From the NCBI RefSeq assembly GCF_001865675.1, contig NZ_CP011319.1, forward strand, positions 2,294,001 through 2,358,000: 64,000 nucleotides of DNA. The letters are read 5' to 3'. Each line of letters starts with the position of its first letter. Position 1 is the first letter of the stretch. This document shows, in pieces, positions 1 through 8,352 of the stretch. Origin of the DNA: Janthinobacterium sp. 1_2014MBL_MicDiv (GTDB lineage Bacteria > Pseudomonadota > Gammaproteobacteria > Burkholderiales > Burkholderiaceae_D). Position numbers and translations under genes: made by a program. The notes below the pieces were generated by a model. That model had not been told where the DNA came from and made no database searches. It was given only the letters and a program-made list of their open reading frames with translations.

Positions 1-3000
1 ACCCCGAACCAGGATGGTGGCGTCTTAGGCGCCGTGCAACTCGATGCGAATGACCGTTTTTGCCTTGACGGCCAACGCCTGATGGTGAGCAATGCCGGTG
101 CATACGGTGGTGACGGCACGGAGTACCGCACGGAAAATGATGGATTCTCCAAAATCGTCTCGTATGGCGGCGCAGGTAACGGTCCGGCCTGGTTCAAGGT
201 CTGGACCAAGGCCGGCAGGGTACTGGAATATGGCAACACGGCCGATTCCCGTATCGAAGCGCAGGGAACGGACACGGTACGCACCTGGGCCATCAACCGG
301 GAGCAGGATGTCAAGAGCAATTATTTGACAGTGGCGTACACGGAAGACAATGCGAATGGTGATTTCTACCCGGTGCGTATCGACTATACGGGGAATGCGA
401 ATGTCGGCATGGCGCCCAATAATGTGGTGCGTTTTACCTATGAGGCCTTGCCGCGGGTAATTCCAGCCTATCAGGCCGGCAGGCTGGTGCAGTCCACGGT
501 GCGCTTGAAACAGATTGCCCTCGACGGCGCCGGCGTGAACACGGCCAATTATCGGCTCAATTATCTGGAAGACGCATTGACGCAGCGCTCGCGTCTTAAT
601 GGAATCACGCAATGTGACGGTGGCCAGGCGAACTGCCTTCCACCTATCAATTTCGACTGGCAGGATCCTGGCACATTTGCGCAAAAGTACGGCACCTGGA
701 TGAATACGGGAGCGCCGATACATACCATGGCCGACATAAACAACTATGGTTTTCTTACGCTGGACTTGAATGGTGATGGTAAGACCGATCTGGTGCAGAC
801 GGTGGAAAGGGATGGCAGAACATGGTTGTTGCCCATGTATTCCAATGGTACGGGATTTACATTGGGTGCATGGTTTGATACGGGAATGGGCTCTCCCACC
901 AGCCTGCTGGTTGCCGACGTGGATGGCGATGGCGTATCTGAACTGGTGCATATTAAATCGTATTACACCACGCCTGGAAACCAGCAGGACGTAACGCGCA
1001 AGATGATGATATTTTATCCGACCGCTTCCGGGTTTCGTATTGCCGACGCTGGAACTTATCGTACGGAACGAATCGGGAATGCCATTGCCATGGATGTTGA
1101 TGGGGATGGGAAATCTGAAATAGTGGAGTATAAATACGATCAATATGACAATTTCAATCTCAGAATATCCATTTCTAAATTTGATGGCAATGCTTTTTCT
1201 CCGCCGGCATGGAAGATAAATAACTCGCGCCCTAGTCAGATCAGTATGCCGCCGAGCCGCTATCCAACGATGGTAAATGTGATACCGATGGATATCAATG
1301 GCGATGGCAAGATGGACCTGGTGCAGACGTGGACGGAAATATCGTCGCCAGACAATGTATGGCTGTTATCGATTATTTCCAATGGAACCGATCTTGTGCC
1401 TGGCGTATGGCTGAACACGGGACTGCAATGGCGCTTCCCCGATAGGGACGCTATGCCAGATGGCTTGGAAAGTATCATTCCCCTGGATATGAATGGCGAT
1501 GGCATGACGGATTTGATGCTGTCGGGACATGCGCATGTTAGCGATCCCATCCCCGGTAAGCTGGTGAATCTGCATCCCTTCTATTCGAACGGCATCAGCT
1601 TTGTGGCTGGGAAGAAGGAAGTCTTGCGTGGGGTGACGAGTAATACGCCCTATGGAAAAGCAGGCCCTTCGCCAGGCAACATTATTTCAATCGATATCAA
1701 CGGCGATGGGAAATCAGATTTGCTGCAAATATGGCAAGGCGATGGATCTGGATTCGAAGATCTGGAGCTTCTTTTGGAACCGGTGATTTCTCTTGGTAAT
1801 GGTTTTTTGCTGAACCAACCTATTTACCATACAGGGCAAAAGTGGGGCACGGTGGATAAGTTAACGCCGGATGTGGATGAGGGATATGTGTCATACCCGG
1901 ACGGTCCTGGACTCATTGTTCTCGATATCAATGGCGATGGAAAAATGGATTTGGTGCAACAAAAATACAAATTGAAGCCATTTAGCGCGCCTACTGATAA
2001 TGTTTCCCTGCTGCCTTATCTCGCCGACAGCGGCATCGGCGACCTGCTGACGGGCGTGACGAATGGCCTCGGTGCGAAGACTAGCATCCGCTACGCACCG
2101 CTGACCGATCCCGCTACCTATGTGCGCGATACGACTACCAGCTATCCGTATATGAATATGCTGATGCCCCTGTATGTGGTGGCATCGGTCGACCATCCGA
2201 ACGGCATCGGCAGCAGCGAAACGGTCAAGTACCGCTATGGCGGCTTGAAAAAAGACCTGAGTCGCGGCGAACTGGTCGGTTTCCGCTGGAAGGAAGAGCA
2301 GCAGGTCTCGACCGGCTTGACGAGCACGGTCGAGTACCGCCTGGACTGGCCCTACACGGGCATGGCCACGAAAACCAGCACGAGTCTGGCGGGCGCGGGT
2401 AGCGGTAATCTGTTGAGTCAGACGACCGCCACGTTTGGCTGCATGGATACGCTCGCGGCGGTGCCGTGCGCCGTGCGTCCTGGCCGCAGTTACTTTCCCT
2501 ATGTCAGCGAAAGCGTTGTTCAGCAGTGGGATTTGAACGGCGCGGCTTTGCCGGTGAAGAAAACCACGGCGCAATATGACAGCTGGGGCAACCTGATCCG
2601 CAGCACCACCACGGCCAGCGATGGCGCCAAGACGTTTACCACGTATACGGAAAACGCGTTTTATCCGGTCGACCGCAGCCGCTGGCTGACGGGACAGCTG
2701 GCGCGCACCATGGTGAGCAATACAATCCCGGCGTATACAGGACCGGCCCTGCCGACGGGCGATGGCAGCACGCCGGGCAGCGGCAATGGCGGCACCGGCG
2801 GTACGCCGCCCGGCACCGGCACGCATATCAGTACGGTGGGCTGGGTGGCCGGTTATCCGCAACCGGCCCGGGTCAACGTGGGCCAGTCGACCACGCTGCA
2901 AGTGCAGGTGAACGGTACGGCGCCGCTGCGCGGTACGGTGACTTTTTTTAACGGCGACACGGCGCTGGCCGTCATTGCGCTGGACGGCGCTGGCAGGGCC

Positions 3001-3150
3001 GGGTTCAGCACGGTGCTGAGCGGTTTTGGCGGCCGCGCCATCCGGGCGGTCTATTCGGGCGACGCAAACAACGCACCCAGCGCCGCCAACGCGACGGTGG
3101 TGGTCGGTATGGATATGACGCCCATCTTCATGCTGATGATGGATGAGTAA
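1..3150 (+). CDS. SpvB/TcdB-like toxin-associated protein with FG-GAP (VCBS) repeats, 5' truncated
   Basis: The frame is open to the window edge, so the N-terminus is missing; 1049 residues are visible. Seven calcium-binding-like repeats of the form DxNGDGKxDLVQ lie at about 760-1950, as in FG-GAP/VCBS beta-propellers. They are followed by a region typical of the TcdB/SpvB middle domain (ADSGIGDLLTGVTNGLGAKT, then GELVGFRW near 2270). After a Gly/Thr-rich linker (about 2750-2820) the C-terminus is an Ig-like domain (VNVGQSTTLQVQVNGTAPL, then AVYSGDANNAPS). It ends 5 bp before the RHS gene, so the two are probably co-transcribed. In ABC toxins the B and C subunits form a shell around the toxin; by analogy this may be the B-like half. 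That role is inferred from domain order. Confidence 0.85.
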   Translation, partial: TPNQDGGVLGAVQLDANDRFCLDGQRLMVSNAGAYGGDGTEYRTENDGFSKIVSYGGAGNGPAWFKVWTKAGRVLEYGNTADSRIEAQGTDTVRTWAINREQDVKSNYLTVAYTEDNANGDFYPVRIDYTGNANVGMAPNNVVRFTYEALPRVIPAYQAGRLVQSTVRLKQIALDGAGVNTANYRLNYLEDALTQRSRLNGITQCDGGQANCLPPINFDWQDPGTFAQKYGTWMNTGAPIHTMADINNYGFLTLDLNGDGKTDLVQTVERDGRTWLLPMYSNGTGFTLGAWFDTGMGSPTSLLVADVDGDGVSELVHIKSYYTTPGNQQDVTRKMMIFYPTASGFRIADAGTYRTERIGNAIAMDVDGDGKSEIVEYKYDQYDNFNLRISISKFDGNAFSPPAWKINNSRPSQISMPPSRYPTMVNVIPMDINGDGKMDLVQTWTEISSPDNVWLLSIISNGTDLVPGVWLNTGLQWRFPDRDAMPDGLESIIPLDMNGDGMTDLMLSGHAHVSDPIPGKLVNLHPFYSNGISFVAGKKEVLRGVTSNTPYGKAGPSPGNIISIDINGDGKSDLLQIWQGDGSGFEDLELLLEPVISLGNGFLLNQPIYHTGQKWGTVDKLTPDVDEGYVSYPDGPGLIVLDINGDGKMDLVQQKYKLKPFSAPTDNVSLLPYLADSGIGDLLTGVTNGLGAKTSIRYAPLTDPATYVRDTTTSYPYMNMLMPLYVVASVDHPNGIGSSETVKYRYGGLKKDLSRGELVGFRWKEEQQVSTGLTSTVEYRLDWPYTGMATKTSTSLAGAGSGNLLSQTTATFGCMDTLAAVPCAVRPGRSYFPYVSESVVQQWDLNGAALPVKKTTAQYDSWGNLIRSTTTASDGAKTFTTYTENAFYPVDRSRWLTGQLARTMVSNTIPAYTGPALPTGDGSTPGSGNGGTGGTPPGTGTHISTVGWVAGYPQPARVNVGQSTTLQVQVNGTAPLRGTVTFFNGDTALAVIALDGAGRAGFSTVLSGFGGRAIRAVYSGDANNAPSAANATVVVGMDMTPIFMLMMDE

Positions 3151-3155
3151 GCCGA

Positions 3156-6100
3156 ATGAATAGCACCATTGCCCCATCCACCACCATGACCCACACCTTG
3201 CAGAGAACTGGTATGCGCCACCGTATCCAACAGCTGATTTTTACGCTATTCCTTCCCATCGGGGCGATTGCCCAGGCGGCCACGCCGACGGCCGTCATCA
3301 TCAATCCACCCACCACGACGGTCACGCGGACCGTGAGCTTTACTTACGATGCTGATGGCTTGCTGAATGGTGAAATTCGCGAGCCGAACGATGCCCAGCT
3401 CCGCCTGGAGACGGCCTATTCCTACGACGCCTGGGGTAACCGCAGCGAAACCAGGGTAGTGTCGCCGGCCAGCGGTACGGCAGCTATCGTCGCCACGCGC
3501 AACAGCGCTGCCTACGACGGTCGGGGCCAGTTCCCGGTAACGCAGAAAAATGCGCTCGGCCATACGGGCACGAGCACTTACCATCCCCAATACGGCACGC
3601 CGACGAGCGTGACCGACGCCAACCAGCTGTCCGTGCAATTTCAATATGACAGTTTTGGCCGCAAGATCCTGGAAATCAATCCAGATGGTACGCGTAAAAA
3701 ATGGACCTATGCCTTGTGCGGGCCGTATACCTGCAGTGGCCGCGCCAAATATTTCATCAAAATGCAGCCGTATGCGAGCGATGGCGTCACGGTGATCGGG
3801 CCGTGGCAAACAAGCTATTTCGATGAATTAGACCGCGATATCTTGAGCGAAACGCAGGGGCTCGACAGTACTGTCATGATTTATACGGCAAGGGAGTATG
3901 ACAGCCGCGGCAACCTCGCGCGCAGCAGTCGGCCGTATTCCGTCTATCAACCCAATGAGCAGTGGACCAGCAATCAATATGATGCCCTGAACCGCATTGC
4001 CTCGACCACAACAGCCGATGGGGCGGTGACGCGCTATGCCTACAATGGCTTGCGTACCAGTGTCAGCAATGCGCTGAACCAGACGACGAGCCGGGTGCTT
4101 GATGCCAATGGGAAGGTGGTGCAAGTGGTCGACAACCTGGGGCAGGCGATTAGCTATCAGTATGATGCGTTTGGTAATTTGTGGCTGACCACGGATCCCA
4201 AAGGTAACATGAACGTGATGGCGTACGACAGCCTGGGCCGCAAGACGAAGATGTACGAAGCCGATACGGGCGGCTCGCTGTATGCGTACGATGCCTTGGG
4301 CAGGATGGTGCGGCAAACGGACGCCAAGGGGCAGGTCACGACACTCGGCTACGATGTGCTGAACCGGATGACATCGCGCGGCGAGACCGACTTGATTTCC
4401 AGCTGGGTTTTCGACAGCTGCGTCAAGGGTATCGGCAAGCTGTGCCAGGTTTCGGCCGACAATGGCTACCGCGAAGTGGTGGCGTACGACGGCTATGGCC
4501 GGGTCGGCAGCAGCAGCACGACAATCGATGCCATTTATACGGCAAGCTCGGAATTCGACCAGCACGGACGGCTCGTCAGGCACACATATCCTACCGGGCT
4601 GGCGCTCAAATATGTCTATTCGAGTTTCGGTTTTCTGACGGAGGTGCGCAACCAGGCCAGCGATGCCCTGTACTGGCGCGTGAACCAGATGGATGCCGAA
4701 GGCCATGTGCTGGCGCAAACCTATGGCAACCAGATCGTCACGAATGCTGTTTACGACAATGCCACGGGCCAGGTCAAGGAGCAGTACGCGGGCGCCGGCA
4801 AGGGTGTGCAGAACCTGGCCTACCGTTTCGACCAGATCGGCAACCTGCAGTCGCGTAGCGACAGCAACCAGAACTTGTCTGAAACGTTCTTGTATGACGG
4901 CCTGAACCGGCTGAGCAGCGCTACCGTGAACTCCGGCAGCGCCGGCCTGGCGACACAGACCTATGGCTACGATGGCATCGGCAATGTCACGCAGCGTTCC
5001 GGCGTCGGTACCTATGCTTATCTGGAAACAAGTAACAAACCGCATGCCGTGTCGTCCATCGCATTGACGGGCGGCGGCAAACGGCATTACACATACGACC
5101 TGAACGGTAATCTGACCGATGAGCTGCAAACCACAGCGACAGGTGCCACCGTCGCGGCAATGGGGCGCAAGATCAGCTATACCAGCTTCAATATGCCGCT
5201 GATGATCGCCACGCCGTCGAGCAGCATGAACTATGTGTATGGACCCAGCCACCAGCGCACCAAGGCAATCGCCCCGGGACTGGCCACGGTATATCTGAAC
5301 GGTACGCATAGCGGTAATCTACAGTACGAGAAAGATATCAAGGCCAATGGCGAGATCGAGCACCGCCAGTTCATCACTGCCAACGGCGTGGTGATCGCGG
5401 TCGTCAAGACCGTCGGCGGCAAGAATACGACACAATATTTCCACCGAGATTTCCTCGGCTCGCTGGTGGCCGTAAGCGACGAGACGGGCACGGTAATCGA
5501 GCGCTTTGCCTACGATGCGTCTGGCAAGCGCCGCTTCCCTGCTGGCGGACAGGATGCGCAGGGCACGCTGGTGGGCGACACAAGCAAGCGCGGCTTCACG
5601 AATCACGAGCACCTCGACACGCTGGGGCTGATCCACATGAACGGCCGCGTCTACGACCCGCTGGTGGCGCGCTTCATGAGCGCCGATCCGGGCGTGCCGC
5701 ACCCCGATGATTTACAATCGTACAACCGCTATGCATATGCGCGCAACAATCCGCTGGCCTATGTCGACCTGAATGGTTTCGAGGATGACCGCTGGATGAA
5801 TCTCGGCGAAGGGACGGGCGCGAGAAATAGAATTGCCAAGTTCGAGGCCGAGATGTTTGGTATGAACGCACATCTGTTTACTCCCTTGTTTGCTGCAGAT
5901 AATTCATCGTCGTTAGTTAGCGTTGTCAGCAAGCCTTCCGCTAAAGTTACTGCAAGAAGTGTGTCGCAAGACAGTAACGAAGAAGAGAGTGGAATATGGA
6001 AGACAATTAAGGCTGGTGTGGCTGATATCTATAACACTCTTGGTTATATTTCGATTGAGAAAAATAATTTAAAATTATGTTCGGTGAACGGAGGCGGTTG

Positions 6101-6581
6101 TTTCGAGTCGTCTAATCCAAAGATGAACCAAGAGGCTGCCAATGGTATTTTTTCAGTAATGCAGACTGTTTTGATTGTGGCTCCTGCTGGAGCTCAACGG
6201 AAGGTGGTTACTATTGGTCAGAAATTTGAAAATGATCTTCTTTTTACCTTCGGAAGTAGACCAGTGGCACAGACTATAAATAGGCGGTTTGGGCCTTATC
6301 ATAGAATAGGTGATTCACCGGCTTCAATTGAAAGTATCAAAAATTCTGGGCAACTTGTGGGGAATCCGGCAAGAAATTACATGCCGTCGCCTTGGGCAAA
6401 AGTAAAGGCATATGAAGGGCCGCTTCCGCAAGGGCGACAAGGCTTTGAGTTCTATACTAATGTAAAGCCAGATGCAGGACATGTACCAGGACAACCAGTT
6501 TGGATGGGGCCCCGGGAAGGTGTCTCGGAGGTTAATGGGCAAGCTGTAATTCAATGTTCCGTTGTTAGGATTGGATGTTAA
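3156..6581 (+). CDS. Secreted RHS repeat protein with variable C-terminal toxin tip
   Basis: Sec-type signal sequence (hydrophobic core LIFTLFLPIGAIAQA, about residues 27-41). Residue 1 or an internal Met at residue 20 (base 3213) could be the start; the latter gives a normal n-region. YD-type RHS repeats run from about residue 60 to 780, followed by the RHS-associated core (GRVYDPLVARFMSADPG near residue 828, then NRYAYARNNPLAYVDLNGF). The usual DPxG cleavage motif reads DLNG here. Beyond residue 880 the composition changes to AT-rich DNA and the last 100 residues (YHRIGDSPASIESIKNSGQL and onward) form the variable toxin tip. The motif weakly recalls ADP-ribosyltransferase-like RHS toxins; the activity is unproven. 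The next gene abuts directly and is the likely antidote. Confidence 0.88.
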   Translation: MNSTIAPSTTMTHTLQRTGMRHRIQQLIFTLFLPIGAIAQAATPTAVIINPPTTTVTRTVSFTYDADGLLNGEIREPNDAQLRLETAYSYDAWGNRSETRVVSPASGTAAIVATRNSAAYDGRGQFPVTQKNALGHTGTSTYHPQYGTPTSVTDANQLSVQFQYDSFGRKILEINPDGTRKKWTYALCGPYTCSGRAKYFIKMQPYASDGVTVIGPWQTSYFDELDRDILSETQGLDSTVMIYTAREYDSRGNLARSSRPYSVYQPNEQWTSNQYDALNRIASTTTADGAVTRYAYNGLRTSVSNALNQTTSRVLDANGKVVQVVDNLGQAISYQYDAFGNLWLTTDPKGNMNVMAYDSLGRKTKMYEADTGGSLYAYDALGRMVRQTDAKGQVTTLGYDVLNRMTSRGETDLISSWVFDSCVKGIGKLCQVSADNGYREVVAYDGYGRVGSSSTTIDAIYTASSEFDQHGRLVRHTYPTGLALKYVYSSFGFLTEVRNQASDALYWRVNQMDAEGHVLAQTYGNQIVTNAVYDNATGQVKEQYAGAGKGVQNLAYRFDQIGNLQSRSDSNQNLSETFLYDGLNRLSSATVNSGSAGLATQTYGYDGIGNVTQRSGVGTYAYLETSNKPHAVSSIALTGGGKRHYTYDLNGNLTDELQTTATGATVAAMGRKISYTSFNMPLMIATPSSSMNYVYGPSHQRTKAIAPGLATVYLNGTHSGNLQYEKDIKANGEIEHRQFITANGVVIAVVKTVGGKNTTQYFHRDFLGSLVAVSDETGTVIERFAYDASGKRRFPAGGQDAQGTLVGDTSKRGFTNHEHLDTLGLIHMNGRVYDPLVARFMSADPGVPHPDDLQSYNRYAYARNNPLAYVDLNGFEDDRWMNLGEGTGARNRIAKFEAEMFGMNAHLFTPLFAADNSSSLVSVVSKPSAKVTARSVSQDSNEEESGIWKTIKAGVADIYNTLGYISIEKNNLKLCSVNGGGCFESSNPKMNQEAANGIFSVMQTVLIVAPAGAQRKVVTIGQKFENDLLFTFGSRPVAQTINRRFGPYHRIGDSPASIESIKNSGQLVGNPARNYMPSPWAKVKAYEGPLPQGRQGFEFYTNVKPDAGHVPGQPVWMGPREGVSEVNGQAVIQCSVVRIGC

Positions 6582-6905
6582 ATGAATACTGAGGTATCGT
6601 TAGTCTGGCCGAGTGGGGATTGTAAGCCTGTTTTGGCTACAAAAAAAACGCCCATGGATCTTGCTAGAGTTGTTGAGATTATACGATTCAGAGATAAAGA
6701 TGATTTGGATTGGTTTGATGGTGCAAAATTAAAAATCGATGAGGTGGGTGATGTATTGATAATGAGACATGATAATAATCCTTTGGGAATTACCGTTTTT
6801 TATGTTGATGCTGGATGTGATTCATCGAGTGTAGAAGAGAAGATTGTTCAATATTTTAATTTTATAAATGACGATGTGGTATGGTGGTCGAGCAGGGGAA
6901 TATAA
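6582..6905 (+). CDS. Candidate immunity protein for the RHS toxin
   Basis: A 107-residue acidic cytoplasmic protein without signal peptide. Its ATG follows the RHS stop codon with no gap, so the two should be translationally coupled. Base composition is AT-rich like the toxin tip and unlike the surrounding chromosome, which indicates that toxin tip and this gene moved together. I recognise no family. The role as immunity protein rests on position, size, composition and the general layout of polymorphic-toxin loci. Confidence 0.7.
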   Translation: MNTEVSLVWPSGDCKPVLATKKTPMDLARVVEIIRFRDKDDLDWFDGAKLKIDEVGDVLIMRHDNNPLGITVFYVDAGCDSSSVEEKIVQYFNFINDDVVWWSSRGI

Positions 6906-7082
6906 ATTATGAAGCCAGTTATAAAAAATTATTGGGAAAATTCCTAGATTGTCAAGCCATCCAAGGTTTTTATTCTTTTTCGAATTTTTATAGTTGTCAC
7001 TAGTAATTTTTTTAACGACCAGATTGCACTGGAATGATAGTGGGAGCCTGGTTTAGGCTTGTTTATTTGGTGCTACTTTGCA

Positions 7083-7482
7083 CCAAATCAAACTTGCAGC
7101 CCGCATTGCTATGCGCGCCGGCGTCGCGCCGTTGATAGTGGTGAACCTGAGTCAGCGCCGCTTCGGCCTGCCATGCGCTCCTTCATACTCGGCTTTTTCG
7201 CTGGCGCTTTCTGGCTGCAGACGCAGGCGGAACTGCCAGCGCATGCGGGCGCGGCGCTGCTGCTGGCCTGCTTACTATTTCTGGGGCTAGGCTACGCCGC
7301 ACGTGGCCGGCATGCGGTCTTGCGTCTGTCTCTGGGATGTCTCTTCGGCGTCATCTTCGGTTATTTCTGGGCCGCCTTCCTGGCGCACGCGGCGTTCTCA
7401 TTCCAACTGACATTGCAAGACGAGGGCGAGGACATGACCGTCGTCGGCTCCATCGCCAGTCTGCCATACCATTTCGAGCAGG
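7083..7482 (+). repeat. Direct repeat copy 1 (comEC 5' region)
   Basis: About 400 bp matching 7952-8352 at roughly 90% identity, covering the comEC upstream region and its first 104 codons. It begins near ATCAAACTTGCAGCCCGCAT and ends at TTTCGAGCAGGG. Between the two copies sit about 470 bp with the barstar-like gene. Divergence between the copies argues against a very recent tandem duplication and fits import from a related strain. Confidence 0.9.
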
Positions 7483-7505
7483 GATTAGGTGAACAATTAT
7501 GTTGA
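7173..7505 (+). pseudogene. Truncated comEC N-terminal fragment
   Basis: Starts at the ATG equivalent to that of intact comEC and encodes about 104 residues nearly identical to the ComEC N-terminus (about 10 substitutions), including LPAHAGAALLLACLLFLGLG and the first membrane segments. After SLPYHFEQG the homology stops and the frame ends seven codons later at 7505. No competence domain or metallo-beta-lactamase domain remains. It overlaps the start of the barstar-like gene by 7 bp. It could still supply promoter or translation signals to that gene, but cannot make a working ComEC. Confidence 0.88.
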
Positions 7506-7897
7506 ATAACATAGGTTTTTTTGCTGTTGACGAAGCCGCTGCCGACAAGATCATTCTCGATTCGCAGCGGGAAGGCATGCGAGTTTTTTGTCTTCCTGAG
7601 AAAATTTCGTCCAAGGACGAATTCTTTGATGGAGTACGTAATACATTGCCGTTGGACCCGCCATTACATAGCAATAGAAGTTGGGAGGCGCTCGCCGATT
7701 CATTATGGTCCGGACTGGATGGGCTGGAAGATGAAAACATTGTGATTGTGTGGCGAGATACTAAGTGCATGGAGACGCATGCCTCTGAGGATTTCTCCAT
7801 CGCCATTGATATTTTGAATGATTTACCTGGCACACTTGCTGACCCGAAATTGACAGTGGGTATGCCAAAGAAATTGCTGGTACTTCATGTGGTGTAG
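7499..7897 (+). CDS. Barstar-family (ribonuclease inhibitor) orphan immunity protein
   Basis: 132 residues. The central part, SSKDEFFDGVRNTLPLD then NRSWEALADSLWSGLDGL then IVIVWRD, follows the barstar order of helix 1, the nuclease-binding loop/helix 2 and strand 2; the conserved Asp after ALxx is present. Barstar proteins inhibit barnase-type and related RNase toxins in the cytoplasm. No nuclease gene is adjacent, so this is an orphan antidote, a common remnant in RHS/polymorphic-toxin loci. A Shine-Dalgarno-like AGGTGA precedes the ATG. GC content is lower than that of the flanking comEC sequence. Confidence 0.8.
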   Translation: MLNNIGFFAVDEAAADKIILDSQREGMRVFCLPEKISSKDEFFDGVRNTLPLDPPLHSNRSWEALADSLWSGLDGLEDENIVIVWRDTKCMETHASEDFSIAIDILNDLPGTLADPKLTVGMPKKLLVLHVV

Positions 7898-7951
7898 TTG
7901 AACCATGGCGCAGTACCTGCTGTGAGTGAGCTATTCCGCTCTGTCCTGCGC

Positions 7952-8352
7952 CATATCAAACCTGCAGTCCGCATTGCCATGCGCGCCGGCGCAGCGCCGT
8001 TTATAGTGGTGAATCTGAGTCAGCGCCGCTTCGGCCTGCCATGCGCACCTTCATACTCGGCTTTTCCGCTGGCGCTTTCTGGCTGCAGACGCAGGCCGAA
8101 CTGCCTGCGCATGCGGGTGCGGCGCTGCTGCTGGCCTGCTTGCTGTTCCTGGGGCTAGGCTACACCGCGCGTGGCGGGCATGTGGTCTTGCGCCTGTCCC
8201 TGGGATGCCTGTTCGGCGTCATCTTCGGTTATTTCTGGGCCGCGTTCCTGGCGCACGCGGCGCTCTCATCCCAGCTGGCATTGCAAGACGAGGGCGAGGA
8301 CATCACCGTCGTCGGCACCATCGCCAGCCTGCCCTACCATTTCGAGCAGGGC
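7952..8352 (+). repeat. Direct repeat copy 2 (within intact comEC locus)
   Basis: Second copy of the repeat at 7083-7482. It contains the real upstream region and first 104 codons of intact comEC. The repeat edge inside the coding frame (FEQG) marks one recombination border of the inserted barstar segment. Confidence 0.9.

Noticed and set aside
25..1143. Long minus-strand open frame opposite the SpvB-like gene
   Set aside because: Shadow of the FG-GAP repeat coding sequence; Arg/His-rich composition without domain or ribosome site. The same applies to similar long minus-strand frames at 1891-3177, 3828-5309, 9016-10317 and 42841-44928.
760..1950. Regularly spaced GGCGATGG-like DNA repeats, considered as a CRISPR or DNA repeat array
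   Set aside because: They are codons of the DxNGDGKxD protein repeats; spacing is irregular and the units are in frame.
6909..6947. Twelve-codon frame after the immunity gene (KPVIKNYWENS)
   Set aside because: Too short to support as a gene. It may be the start of a decayed second antidote, but nothing downstream confirms it.
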